Assembly: GCA_016933615.1 (NCBI GenBank)
Contig: JAFGAO010000263.1
Span: forward strand, 1 to 41,947
Length of the DNA: 41,947 nt
DNA from: Acidobacteriota bacterium
GTDB lineage: Bacteria; Acidobacteriota; UBA6911
Reading direction: 5' to 3'
Positions 26,959 through 34,862 of this stretch are shown piece after piece. Position 1 is the stretch's first letter, and each line of letters opens with the position of its first letter. The translations under genes and the position numbers were made by a program. A model generated the notes under the pieces. It saw only the letters and a list, made by a program, of their open reading frames with translations, did no database searches and had not been told where the DNA came from.

Positions 26959-27017
26959 GAGCGCCCTCCTTTCCTTTAAATTGAGCAAGAATCCGCCGGG
27001 CAAATGGAGCCTTCCGC

Positions 27018-27043
27018 TTGCCCTCCACTTGCCTTTTTGGCGG
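27018..27043 (+). repeat. Candidate integrase arm-type site, right
   Basis: TTGCCCTCCACTTGCC followed by TTTTTGGCGG, 75 bp inside the right att repeat and in the same orientation as its counterpart at 13004-13028. TACGGAAAT follows at 27050, a word also found 15 bp inside the left att repeat. Confidence 0.5.
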
Positions 27044-27118
27044 GAAATATACGGAAATGCCTCGCTCTAAACGTTGCAAATGCTTGTAAATGTTGAGGGG
27101 AAAGAGGTTGTTGATCGC

Positions 27119-27163
27119 CTCTTAATCAGTAGGTTGAAGGTTCGATTCCTTCACGGCTCACCA
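27119..27163 (+). repeat. Right attachment repeat (attR core)
   Basis: An exact 45-bp copy of the tRNA-Lys 3' half, from the anticodon loop to CCA. It has no 5' half and is not a tRNA gene. Its last bases encode, on the minus strand, the final Trp and stop codon of the OstA-like gene. Confidence 0.95.
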
Positions 27164-27793
27164 GTCAATTTGAAATCTGTCGGACTTTATGCTCTGAACC
27201 ATCCCGCCGGTCAGAAAGAACTCCCGATCCGAGCGGCCCGATGTTTCGTAGAAGTAGCCTGAAACGTCATGGAGGATGACGGTTTTCGCATCCGGGTCGA
27301 ATTCGACGCCGGAACTCGTCAGGGATACCCTTTTCCCTCTGAATCCGGTTTCCCCCCTGGTCGACACCCGGAGAGTAAACCCGTCATATTCGGCTTCGTC
27401 GCAGGTGACCCGCATATCCAGAAATGTGATGACGACATTCCCGGCGGCGCGGTACAGGGTTCCGCCCGCTCTCTCCTGCCGGTCGGAAACCAAAACAAGC
27501 TTGTCCTCGCCGTAATACAGTTCCACGCGAATCTGAGTTCCGGGTTCTTCGGGGCTTTCCGCAGGATGCCCGGCATCGCCCCCCTTTTGAAAGGCGGCAA
27601 GCGCCGTCGTTCCCGGTGCGGTGCGCCAAGGGCCGGATCCAGGCATGGAGGCGGGCGGGTCTTCCTCGGCGGCCGCCGGTTCCTGAGCCGGTCCCGATGC
27701 AAATGCTCCCGCAAAAAAAAGCGCCTGCACCAGGGCCGTTTTAAGAATTAAGACGCCGCGGCGCCGGCCGCCGCCGGGGTGATTGGCTCTCAT
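27158..27793 (-). CDS. OstA/LptA-like periplasmic protein
   Basis: A 211-residue exported protein. A signal peptide (LILKTALVQALFFAGAFASG) and a Pro/Ala-rich linker precede an OstA-like beta-jellyroll: LVLVSDRQERAGGTLYRAAG, NVVITFLDMRVTCDEAEYDG, VEFDPDAKTVILHDVSGYF. OstA domains occur in LptA and at the N-terminus of LptD and carry LPS across the periplasm. The C-terminus, FFLTGGMVQSIKSDRFQIDW, resembles the point where LptD proteins continue into their barrel, yet here the gene stops. Trp and TGA are formed by the complement of the tRNA CCA end. It may be a short LptA-type protein or a gene cut off at the tRNA. Confidence 0.8.
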   Translation of the reverse strand: MRANHPGGGRRRGVLILKTALVQALFFAGAFASGPAQEPAAAEEDPPASMPGSGPWRTAPGTTALAAFQKGGDAGHPAESPEEPGTQIRVELYYGEDKLVLVSDRQERAGGTLYRAAGNVVITFLDMRVTCDEAEYDGFTLRVSTRGETGFRGKRVSLTSSGVEFDPDAKTVILHDVSGYFYETSGRSDREFFLTGGMVQSIKSDRFQIDW

Positions 27794-27878
27794 TCGATGC
27801 GCTCTCCCTCCACGCGTTTATCCTTTGTCCGGCAACCCAAAATCGATGGCTGCGGGATTTGTTCGGGAGACGCCGGAA

Positions 27879-28127
27879 TCAATCCGCCGGCGCTCCCTGC
27901 TTCGGCTCCTTTTTGCAGTCCGGCCACCTGGCGAACGCGACGTACAGCGGCAGTATGATGTCTCCAAAAGGCACAAGCATCAATAGCCCCAGCGGGCCGC
28001 TGAATCCCGCCCGGGTGCAGATCTTCCACATGGCGATCACTTTAAGGCTTATTGCCAGCAGGACAAAAGGGATTACGAAAAATAGAATCAATATCGGTAT
28101 CAGCGGCTCAAAGCCTGAATTTTGCAT
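27879..28127 (-). CDS. Small membrane protein, DUF5684-like
   Basis: An 82-residue protein with an N-terminal hydrophobic helix (LIPILILFFVIPFVLLAISL) and a second one. Between them is MWKICTRAGFSGPLGLLMLV, then PFGDIILPLYVAFARWP. That W-K-I-x(4)-G-F-x-G-x(6)-P pattern with a hydrophobic P-x-x-D/N-I-I-x-L run recalls DUF5684-type small inner-membrane proteins. GGAGG lies about 9 bases before the ATG at 28127. No function is known; it follows the signal-peptide gene on the same strand but has its own ribosome site. Confidence 0.7.
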   Translation of the reverse strand: MQNSGFEPLIPILILFFVIPFVLLAISLKVIAMWKICTRAGFSGPLGLLMLVPFGDIILPLYVAFARWPDCKKEPKQGAPAD

Positions 28128-28326
28128 CGGAAACTTCCTCCCTTTAAATTTTTAGGTCCTCACATCCCGTAAATGACGGATGATGAAATTTGGCAGGGGG
28201 TGCGCCCGAATCCATCTTTCCCCTGTCTGGGAGGGTGCTCGGGAAGAGTGCAGGATCCCGAAGACAGGTATTCCCCTGAAAAACCGGATTATTTCCGATC
28301 ATGCGGCGCCAACGGGCCCTTCCTGC

Positions 28327-28590
28327 TTAAGCGGCCCGCCTGGTGAACAGATTGTAGAGCCAGGCGAACAGGAATCCGCCGATGGCGCCGTCGACGATCC
28401 CGTACCCGGTTCCTACCAGTACATCCGCGAAAGTGCGTGAAGCGTGAAAGCCGGGATAGACGGAACTCATCACTTTCAGCAGTTCCATTCCGTAGGACGG
28501 AGACGCGAGATTGAATATCCCGACAACAAAGACGCAGCCGCCGCACAGGAGGGCCGCGGCGATCGCCATACCCCTGATGGATAGTTTCAT
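28327..28590 (-). CDS. Small two-TM membrane protein
   Basis: An 87-residue protein with TM1 at about residues 5-27 and TM2 at about 62-82. The signature is ELLKVMSSVYPGFHASRTFA, then DVLVGTGYGIVDGAIGGFLF and AWLYNLF. The SxYPG...G...D...G..FAWLYN pattern is shared by small membrane proteins often labelled holin-like in databases; I see no lysis genes here. The start Met 28590 and the C-terminal RRAA are intact. Function unknown. Confidence 0.72.
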   Translation of the reverse strand: MKLSIRGMAIAAALLCGGCVFVVGIFNLASPSYGMELLKVMSSVYPGFHASRTFADVLVGTGYGIVDGAIGGFLFAWLYNLFTRRAA

Positions 28591-28744
28591 GAAAAACCCC
28601 CCGGAAAATCACGTTTTTGTGCCGTCCGGTGATGCCCGCACGAACTTGGGCCTATTATAGGAGGACAACGCCGTACGTTCCATCTATATCTGTCGGCATT
28701 GCGGAAATAGTGGTACATTGAAGTCCTTTTGAGGAATCGTCCCC

Positions 28745-29341
28745 ATGGAACTGATTATCAGGATAGTGGCGCTTGTGTTCTCCGTCATCCTGCACGAGGT
28801 GGCGCACGGGTACGTGGCTTACCGGCTCGGCGACCCGACCGCCAGGAATGCCAACAGGCTGACGCTGAACCCCCTGCCGCACATCGATCTGATGGGATCG
28901 GTCCTGCTCCCCCTTTTTCTGATTCTGATGAAAAGCCCTGTCCTTTTGGGGTGGGCCAAGCCGGTCCCTTTCAATCCGGGATACTTCCGGGATACGAAGA
29001 AAGGAGTCATGCTGGTCGGGCTGGCGGGCCCCGTCAGCAATCTGATTCTCGCCGCCGCCGCCGCCGTAATTCTGCGGATATTTCCTTTGGGGGAGATATT
29101 CGGGCTTTTCCTGGCCCATGTCTGCATAATCAATGTGATTCTGGCGGTTTTCAACCTGATTCCCATCCCGCCTCTGGACGGCTCGCGGGTGGTCATAGGG
29201 TTCCTGCCGGACGATATGGTGCGCCCGTATTTGAGCCTGGAACGCTACGGTTTTCTCATTATCTTCGGGCTGCTGTATCTCGGAGTTCTCGACGCCGTCC
29301 TGATCCCGGCCGCCACCGTGCTTCTGCGCCTGCTGCTCTGA
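28745..29341 (+). CDS. M50 family site-2-type zinc metalloprotease
   Basis: A 198-residue multi-pass membrane protease that cleaves substrates within the membrane. The zinc site HEVAHGYVAYRLGD (HExxH) lies in the first TM segment near residue 19. The third ligand Asp lies in NLIPIPPLDGSR near residue 145. It is the short rhomboid-like-operon class of S2P without PDZ domain; LTLNPLPHIDLMGS and GWAKPVPFNPGYF are typical. GAGGAA precedes the ATG by about 10 bases. It is convergent with the M28 gene (11 bp apart). Substrate unknown. Confidence 0.95.
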   Translation: MELIIRIVALVFSVILHEVAHGYVAYRLGDPTARNANRLTLNPLPHIDLMGSVLLPLFLILMKSPVLLGWAKPVPFNPGYFRDTKKGVMLVGLAGPVSNLILAAAAAVILRIFPLGEIFGLFLAHVCIINVILAVFNLIPIPPLDGSRVVIGFLPDDMVRPYLSLERYGFLIIFGLLYLGVLDAVLIPAATVLLRLLL

Positions 29342-29352
29342 GGGGGCGCGGC

Positions 29353-30942
29353 CTATTTCAGTCCCGCGGCCTTCATGTCCGCATCCCGTTTTGCCCGGAA
29401 TTCCGTGCCTTCTTTCCAGTTCGGGAACGAGTCCTCGTTGCCGAGCCTGCAGCCGATCTGAAACAGCATTTCGAGGTCCTCGACCATGCCGGTCAGGTCC
29501 CAGCCGGGATCGTACTCGTCCGACGGCTTGTGGTAGTGGTTCTCGGTATATTCCGCCTTTTTTTCCAGAGTCCATTTTTCGCCGTGCTCGACATGGTCCA
29601 GTCCCGTGGTCACATAAAGGGCCGGGATGCCCTGCCTGGCGAAGCTGAAGTGATCGGCCCTATAGAAATACCCTTTCTCGGGTTCCGGGTCGGGGCGCAC
29701 GGTCCGGCCCTGCCCGGAGGCGGCCGCATGAACGTAGTCATCCAGTTCGGAATTCCCGTAGCCGATAAGGGTCACGTCCTTCATTTTTCCGTAGATATTC
29801 AGGGTGTCCATATTGATGGCGGCCACCGTCTTTTCGCGCGGGAAAATCGGGTGTTCCCCGTAAAAGTCCGAACCCAGGACTCCCTGCTCCTCCCCCGTCA
29901 CGGCAAGAAAAGCGATGGACCGCGCCGGCCGCGAGGGTAGCCTGGTAAAGGCCTCCGCCAGCTGGATCAAACCCGCGATCCCGGTGGCGTTGTCCAGGGC
30001 GCCGTTGTAAATCTGGTCCCCTTCCAGGGAAGGGTCCATCCCCAGGTGATCCCAGTGCGCCATATAAAAAACAAATTCGTTCGCCCGCGACCGGCCGGGC
30101 AAAACCGCAATGACGTTGTTGGAAACCGCCTGCCCGATCTCGTTTCTCAGGGAGACGGATGCTCTCAGCCGCATCGGGACGGCAGCAAAACCCCGTTTTG
30201 CCGAGTCGGCCTTGAGCCTTTCAAGATCCAAGCCCCCCTGGGAGAAAACCGCCCGGGCGCTTTCCAGTGTCAGCCAGCCTTCGACCGCGCAGCGTGTCCT
30301 GTTCCCGTCTTCGGTGCGCAGCCCGAACTGCCGGCCGCTCCAGCTGTTGCGGACCACCTCCCACGGATAGCCCGCCGGCCCGGTCTCGTGGATGATGAAG
30401 GCCGCCTCGGCCCCCTGGCGCGCGGCTTCCTCGTACTTGTAAGTCCAGCGTCCGTAGTAGGTCATGGCTTTGCCTTTGAACAGGGCGGGATCCCGGGTTG
30501 CAAATCCCGGGTCGTTTACCAGCATCACGACCGTTTTGCCGCGGACGTCGAGCCCTTCGTAATCGTTCCAGCTGTATTCGGGGGCGACAATGCCGTAGCC
30601 GACAAAAACCATTTCGGAATCTTCGAGGGATACGGTCTCCGATTCCCGTCTCGTCGCCACCATGCAGTCTTTGCCGTAGGCGAACGCGCCTGTTCCCCCG
30701 TTTCCCCGGACGGCAAGTTCCGTTTCCGGATCCGTCTTTATGGAAACCAGGGGAACTTCCTGGAAATAACTGTCGCCGTTTCCCGGCGCCAGGCCGAGCC
30801 TCTCGAATTCTCCCCTGATGTATCGGATGGTTTTTTCCTCGCCCCTGGACGCCAGTCCGCGCCCTTCAAATTCATCCGAGGAGACTATTCGGATATGTTT
30901 CGAGAGGTCCTGAACATTGATGCATTCCAGAGCGGATTTCAT
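29353..30942 (-). CDS. M28 family metallopeptidase with PA domain
   Basis: A 529-residue di-zinc exopeptidase. Zinc and catalytic residues are visible: H296 in FYMAHWDHLGM, D317 in GALDNATG, the Glu pair 351-352 in TGEEQG, Asp in AAINMDTLN, and the late His in YHKPSDEYD. An inserted protease-associated domain spans roughly residues 105-215 (DVRGKTVVMLVNDPGF, then FIIHETGPAGYPW). Unlike most relatives, this start (AAGGAG 8 bases upstream) gives no signal peptide: the sequence opens directly with the domain. It would therefore be cytoplasmic unless exported another way. It is last in the leftward TRAP-selenoprotein run, 117 bp behind the UGSC gene. Confidence 0.94.
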   Translation of the reverse strand: MKSALECINVQDLSKHIRIVSSDEFEGRGLASRGEEKTIRYIRGEFERLGLAPGNGDSYFQEVPLVSIKTDPETELAVRGNGGTGAFAYGKDCMVATRRESETVSLEDSEMVFVGYGIVAPEYSWNDYEGLDVRGKTVVMLVNDPGFATRDPALFKGKAMTYYGRWTYKYEEAARQGAEAAFIIHETGPAGYPWEVVRNSWSGRQFGLRTEDGNRTRCAVEGWLTLESARAVFSQGGLDLERLKADSAKRGFAAVPMRLRASVSLRNEIGQAVSNNVIAVLPGRSRANEFVFYMAHWDHLGMDPSLEGDQIYNGALDNATGIAGLIQLAEAFTRLPSRPARSIAFLAVTGEEQGVLGSDFYGEHPIFPREKTVAAINMDTLNIYGKMKDVTLIGYGNSELDDYVHAAASGQGRTVRPDPEPEKGYFYRADHFSFARQGIPALYVTTGLDHVEHGEKWTLEKKAEYTENHYHKPSDEYDPGWDLTGMVEDLEMLFQIGCRLGNEDSFPNWKEGTEFRAKRDADMKAAGLK

Positions 30943-31059
30943 GGCGTCTCTCCTTCCTTCCGATAGGATTGCGGAAAAGGGCGGAACCCTTTGCCGGCAT
31001 TCCTGAAGACATGGATCGGTTTGCCGAGGCGGCGCCCCGCGGAGCCGGACCGCTTGGGA

Positions 31060-32826
31060 TTATGCGCCGGAAGATTCGTATGCTCCGCGGGATTCTTCCG
31101 AACCGGGATCCCTTTTGCCCCGGGCGGCGTCGGATGGCCGCGCCATCCACTTGTCTACCGGGACCGAGACCGTGTGGTCGAGGTCGGAAATTTTCCAGAG
31201 CGGGCTGGTTTCTCCTCCAACCACCAGGACGTTGATCTTTCCCGGCTTGTGGTACGGCGCGATGACGGCATCGTCCGGGAGTTTTTTCCAGTCCGCATAC
31301 GGCTGCACCCCGTGCAGGGCCAGGGGCGTCACCAGCATGTCGATGATGTCGTTGCCCCAGAACTGTCCCGCCGTCATCGTGACGTTTTCGGCGATCCACC
31401 GGCCGACGTCCATGGGGGTCTCGAAGCCCTGGTGCTCTTTCAAATGCCTGGCCAGAATCGGGTCCAGGATCAGGGTGGCGCCGGAATAGAGCGCGGGAAG
31501 CGCCTGCATCTGGAGCCGGACCTCGTCTCCCCAGGAGCGCCTGGAGGCGGCCCCCGTACTGTTGATCAGGTTCCAGCCCCGGAACAGGCTGACGACGCTT
31601 TCTTCCCGCCTGTGGCCTTTCTGCACGTGGAAAGGCTCCCAGACGCTGCGCTCCTCGTTTTCGGCCATGCAGAGGTTGTTGTAGGTGTAGTTGTTGCCCT
31701 GGGATGTCCAGAAAGTCTGTTTGGGCCGGGCGTATCCCCAGAGGATGCTCATCAGGGTCCAGGCGCGCCCGATGACCGCGTTGGCGGGGCTGTAAGGCCC
31801 CAGAGCGCCCATGCCGGAGTTCATGCCGGCCGCCTTCCGTATGGGGCCGTTTACCAGCAGCGCGCTGGTGAATGGAAGCGTCGAGGGCTGGATGGCGGGT
31901 TGCCCGGTCGAGGCGACGGCAAGAAGCACGGGCAGATGCTCCGGTCCGGCCCCGGCCATGACGGCGGCCACGGCAACCGTTTCGACCGTGACCACGAGGT
32001 CTTCCTGGGTATCGACGATCAGGGATTTCCCGACGCGCCTGTCCGGCGCTTGGCCGGTCCCGGCGAGCATCGCGGCGACGCGTTCCTCCGTCGGAAGAAT
32101 GAAGGGCAGCCCGTCGCTCCAGCCGCGTTCCATGAAAACGCGCCGCAGGTTCTCCTCCGTGTCCGGCGCCAGCAGGCGCTCTCTGCGCGGCGCGGGGCGC
32201 ACGACGGCGAGGCTCCTGCTTTCATCCGCGCCGTAGGGCAGGGTAAGCGCTTCGAGCACTTCCTCCACGAGAGGTCTGCCGGTCACGGGATCCCGGCCCT
32301 CGATATATCCGCGCAGGACGGAAGGCGGCATGGACACCACCGGGTGCGGCGTGTACAGGAAGCGCAGCGGCGCGCCGAAAAACGACGTGTCCGCCCGAAC
32401 CATTTCCTGAAACGCGACGGTGGAAAGGGGCGCGGTCGGTATCCCGTACTGTAGCTCCAGGGTGCGGCAGCATCCGGCGACCGCCGTGACGCAGCCCGGT
32501 CAGCCGGCCACCCCGAAAATGACCGCGTCGCCTTTTTCCCCGATCTCCTCCCAGAGGTCTTTGGTGTCGTCCCTGAAGATGAACCCGGTTTTTCGCCGCA
32601 GGACAGTTTTCACCGACGGCATGTTTTCGGCGAACCACGCCTGAAACTGCTTCATGAAAAGCTCGCTGCCCCCGAATCCCTGGTTGACCAGGTAGACCGT
32701 TTTGCCTTCCAGCCGGTGGGGCCGCGGCGCCATGGTCCATGAGGCAACTCCGTTTACGGCCTCATCCGCGACCGGGATGCGGTCGGCTTCCGGGTTCAAA
32801 ACTCGAATCAGGGATTTCTTCGCCAT
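31060..32826 (-). CDS. UGSC-family selenoprotein with UPGC motif (in-frame UGA)
   Basis: The frame opens at ATG 32826 with AGGAG upstream and has an in-frame TGA at 32502-32500. It then continues with clear coding sense for 479 more codons to 31060: 588 residues with Sec at 109. The motif is GDAVIFGVAG-U-PGCVTAVAG, placed like the U-G-S-C redox motif of the UGSC family, so U109 and C112 form a selenenylsulfide-type U-x-x-C pair. The C-terminal part (GWSDGLPFILPTEERVAAML, ALLVNGPIRKAAGMNSGMGA, NNLCMAENEERSVWEPFHVQ) belongs to the domain fused to or next to UGSC modules. It follows dctM in the TRAP cluster. Function is not established; redox chemistry on the imported compound is a guess. An automatic caller would split it in two. 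Confidence 0.88.
32457..32502 (-). promoter_or_regulatory. Candidate bacterial SECIS hairpin
   Basis: Immediately after the UGA (32502-32500), CCGGGCUGCG pairs with CGCACCCUGG (32466-32457): nine pairs around one C-C mismatch. The 23-nt apical part can form a further small GGC/GCC stem with G residues in the loop. Bacterial SECIS elements are stem-loops just 3' of the UGA within the coding region, so position and shape agree. Confidence 0.6.
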
Positions 32827-32955
32827 TTGCCGTGACTCCTTTCTGTCCGGGGAACGATACGGTCTCAGTAAACAAGCAGCAGCCCGCCGTCCAGTGCGGT
32901 GCGTCTATTCTTGCATCCGTTCGGGGCGGTGACAATATTCTTTTGGCTGCATAAA

Positions 32956-34257
32956 TCATTTTCCCAGCATGATGCCGGGGAGCCAGAGGGACAGCTGCGG
33001 GAACCCAACGACGATGGCCAGAAACAGGAGGCAGACCGCCAGGAAGGGAACAACGGATTTCATCAGTTCCGGACTCGGCACTTTGAAAACGCTGCCTGTC
33101 AGGAACAGGTTTATCCCCATGGGAGGCGTGATGAGGCCTATCTCCATGTTCACGACATACCAGACGCCGATCCACAACGGATCGAAACCCATCTGCGTCA
33201 GTATGGGCACCAGGACCGGCACGGTCAGAAGCATGATGGTGATTCCGTCCAGGAAGCACCCCAGTGCCAGGAGGATGAGGTTGACCAAAATCACGATCAG
33301 CCACGGGGAAATGTCGGCGGCTTCTACGGCGTTTGTGATGCCCTCCGACAGGGCGGAGCTTCCGATCATGTAGGAAAAAAACTGCGCCCCGATCACCGTG
33401 ATCATGAGCATCGCATTGACGAGCGCGGCCTCCGTCAGCGCCCGGAACAAGGCTTTCCATCGCATGCCGTACAGGGTGAAAGCCAGGATCAGGACGACGA
33501 AGCATCCGACCCCGGCGGCTTCCGTGGGCGTTGCAATGCCCAGGTAGATTGTGCCCAGAATGGAAAAAATGATGGCCAGCATGGGCCAGATTTTCTTGAG
33601 CGAGGCGAACCGCTCTTTCCAGGCGACCGGTTCCGACGGCAGGCCCAGGGAGGGATTCCGGATGCAGAGTATTACCGGAAGGGCCGACAGCAGGAGGGCG
33701 AGGATGACTCCCGGGATGATTCCGGCGATGAACAGACGCCCCACGGATGCGTTCGTCAGTATGGCGAAAATGATCATGACCGCGCTGGGCGGAATCAGCG
33801 GTCCCAGTATCCCGCCCGCGAGAAGGGCGCCCAGGGCGAAAGGCTTCCTGTAGTTGAGCTTTTCCAGTTCCGGTACGGTGATCTTGCCGACGGCGACGAT
33901 GCAGGGGGCGCTGGCGCCAAGGGCGGCGGCCATCCCGGCTTCGGCCCAGATGGTGGCCGACACCACTCCTCCCGGAACCCGGGACAGCCAGTTTCTGCCC
34001 GCCCTGAAAAGGTCGGCGCCTATGGTCGTTTCCGCGATCAGGCATCCCAGCAGAACGAACAGCGGCAGGGGCGTCCACGCCAGGCTGTACAGAAAATAGA
34101 ATGTCTGGCCGCCCAGCTTGTCGAGCGCGCTCATGCCGAAAAACGCGATGCCGACCAGGATGGAGCTGGACAGAAGGGCCCACGCAATCGGCACCCCTAT
34201 CAGCAGGAGGGCAAGCATGACGGCGATGCACAGTGCTGCGGACGCGTTGTAGTCCAT
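32956..34257 (-). CDS. dctM: TRAP transporter large permease DctM
   Basis: A 433-residue inner-membrane protein with 12 or more hydrophobic segments, the ion-coupled transport subunit of a TRAP system. Family marks include PLFVLLGCLIAETTIGADLF, GGILGPLIPPSAVMIIFAIL, ATPTEAAGVGCFVVLILAF, CFLDGITIMLLTVPVLVPIL and NMEIGLITPPMGINLFLTG. It starts 28 bp after dctQ and is followed, after 129 bp, by the UGSC selenoprotein. The complete set of three TRAP subunits suggests a working importer; the substrate (commonly a carboxylate) is unknown. Confidence 0.96.
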   Translation of the reverse strand: MDYNASAALCIAVMLALLLIGVPIAWALLSSSILVGIAFFGMSALDKLGGQTFYFLYSLAWTPLPLFVLLGCLIAETTIGADLFRAGRNWLSRVPGGVVSATIWAEAGMAAALGASAPCIVAVGKITVPELEKLNYRKPFALGALLAGGILGPLIPPSAVMIIFAILTNASVGRLFIAGIIPGVILALLLSALPVILCIRNPSLGLPSEPVAWKERFASLKKIWPMLAIIFSILGTIYLGIATPTEAAGVGCFVVLILAFTLYGMRWKALFRALTEAALVNAMLMITVIGAQFFSYMIGSSALSEGITNAVEAADISPWLIVILVNLILLALGCFLDGITIMLLTVPVLVPILTQMGFDPLWIGVWYVVNMEIGLITPPMGINLFLTGSVFKVPSPELMKSVVPFLAVCLLFLAIVVGFPQLSLWLPGIMLGK

Positions 34258-34285
34258 GCGGTATGTTCCGCTCCGTAGGATCCCG

Positions 34286-34813
34286 CTACGATTCTCCGCG
34301 TCCGGCCGGTTTCCCGGCCAGCGCCCGGATGCCCTGGAAAAACTGGATCAGGGCGACGAGAAACAAAATTCCGTAACCGGCCGGTATCAAGGCTTTGACC
34401 GGGAAAAGAGGCTCCGACCAGGCCGAATTGCTGCGCTCCCCGATCCTGAGGGAAAACATCGCGGCCTCCCAGCCTTTCCAGGCCAGAACGGCGCTCGACA
34501 GCAGCGCGAGCAGGGGCGACAGGAGGGCGTTGACGAAGAAGCGGATGCTTCGTGGCATGCGGTTGAGAATGAAATCGCCCCGGAGATGCCGCTGCTGCCG
34601 CTGCACGGCCGCGACCGAAAGGACGAAGCACCACAGAAGCAGCATCATGCTGATTTCATAGGAATAGGGTTCGGGGCTGCGAAACAGGTATCGGCGCGCG
34701 ACGCCGTAGGTTGCGGCAAGCGCCATCATAAGGATCATGACGCCGCTCGCGGCGAGCAGCACCCCGGATATGCGGCCGACGGCGGCCGCGACGCGGCTTT
34801 CTTCGATGCGCAA
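34286..34813 (-). CDS. dctQ: TRAP transporter small permease DctQ
   Basis: A 175-residue membrane protein with four TM helices. The DctQ pattern is GVARRYLFRSPEPYSYEISM, then LLWCFVLSVAAVQRQQRHLR and GDFILNRMP, with a charged tail. It is the partner of DctM. The start is TTG 34813 with GGAGG 9 bases upstream. It lies 49 bp after dctP and 28 bp before dctM, consistent with one transcript. Confidence 0.93.
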   Translation of the reverse strand: MRIEESRVAAAVGRISGVLLAASGVMILMMALAATYGVARRYLFRSPEPYSYEISMMLLLWCFVLSVAAVQRQQRHLRGDFILNRMPRSIRFFVNALLSPLLALLSSAVLAWKGWEAAMFSLRIGERSNSAWSEPLFPVKALIPAGYGILFLVALIQFFQGIRALAGKPAGRGES

Positions 34814-34862
34814 ACTCCCTAACCTCCGGAAGGATCCGGACGGGGTGCGGCTTCCTTTCCCG

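Noticed and set aside
27119-27163. A second tRNA gene at the right end of the element
   Set aside because: Only the 3' half from the anticodon loop is present; there is no acceptor 5' strand or D-arm.
32500-32502. UGA as an ordinary stop separating two genes
   Set aside because: The downstream frame starts with conserved sequence directly after the UGA, has no ribosome site at the next ATG (32403), and the UGA sits at the known Sec position of the family motif.
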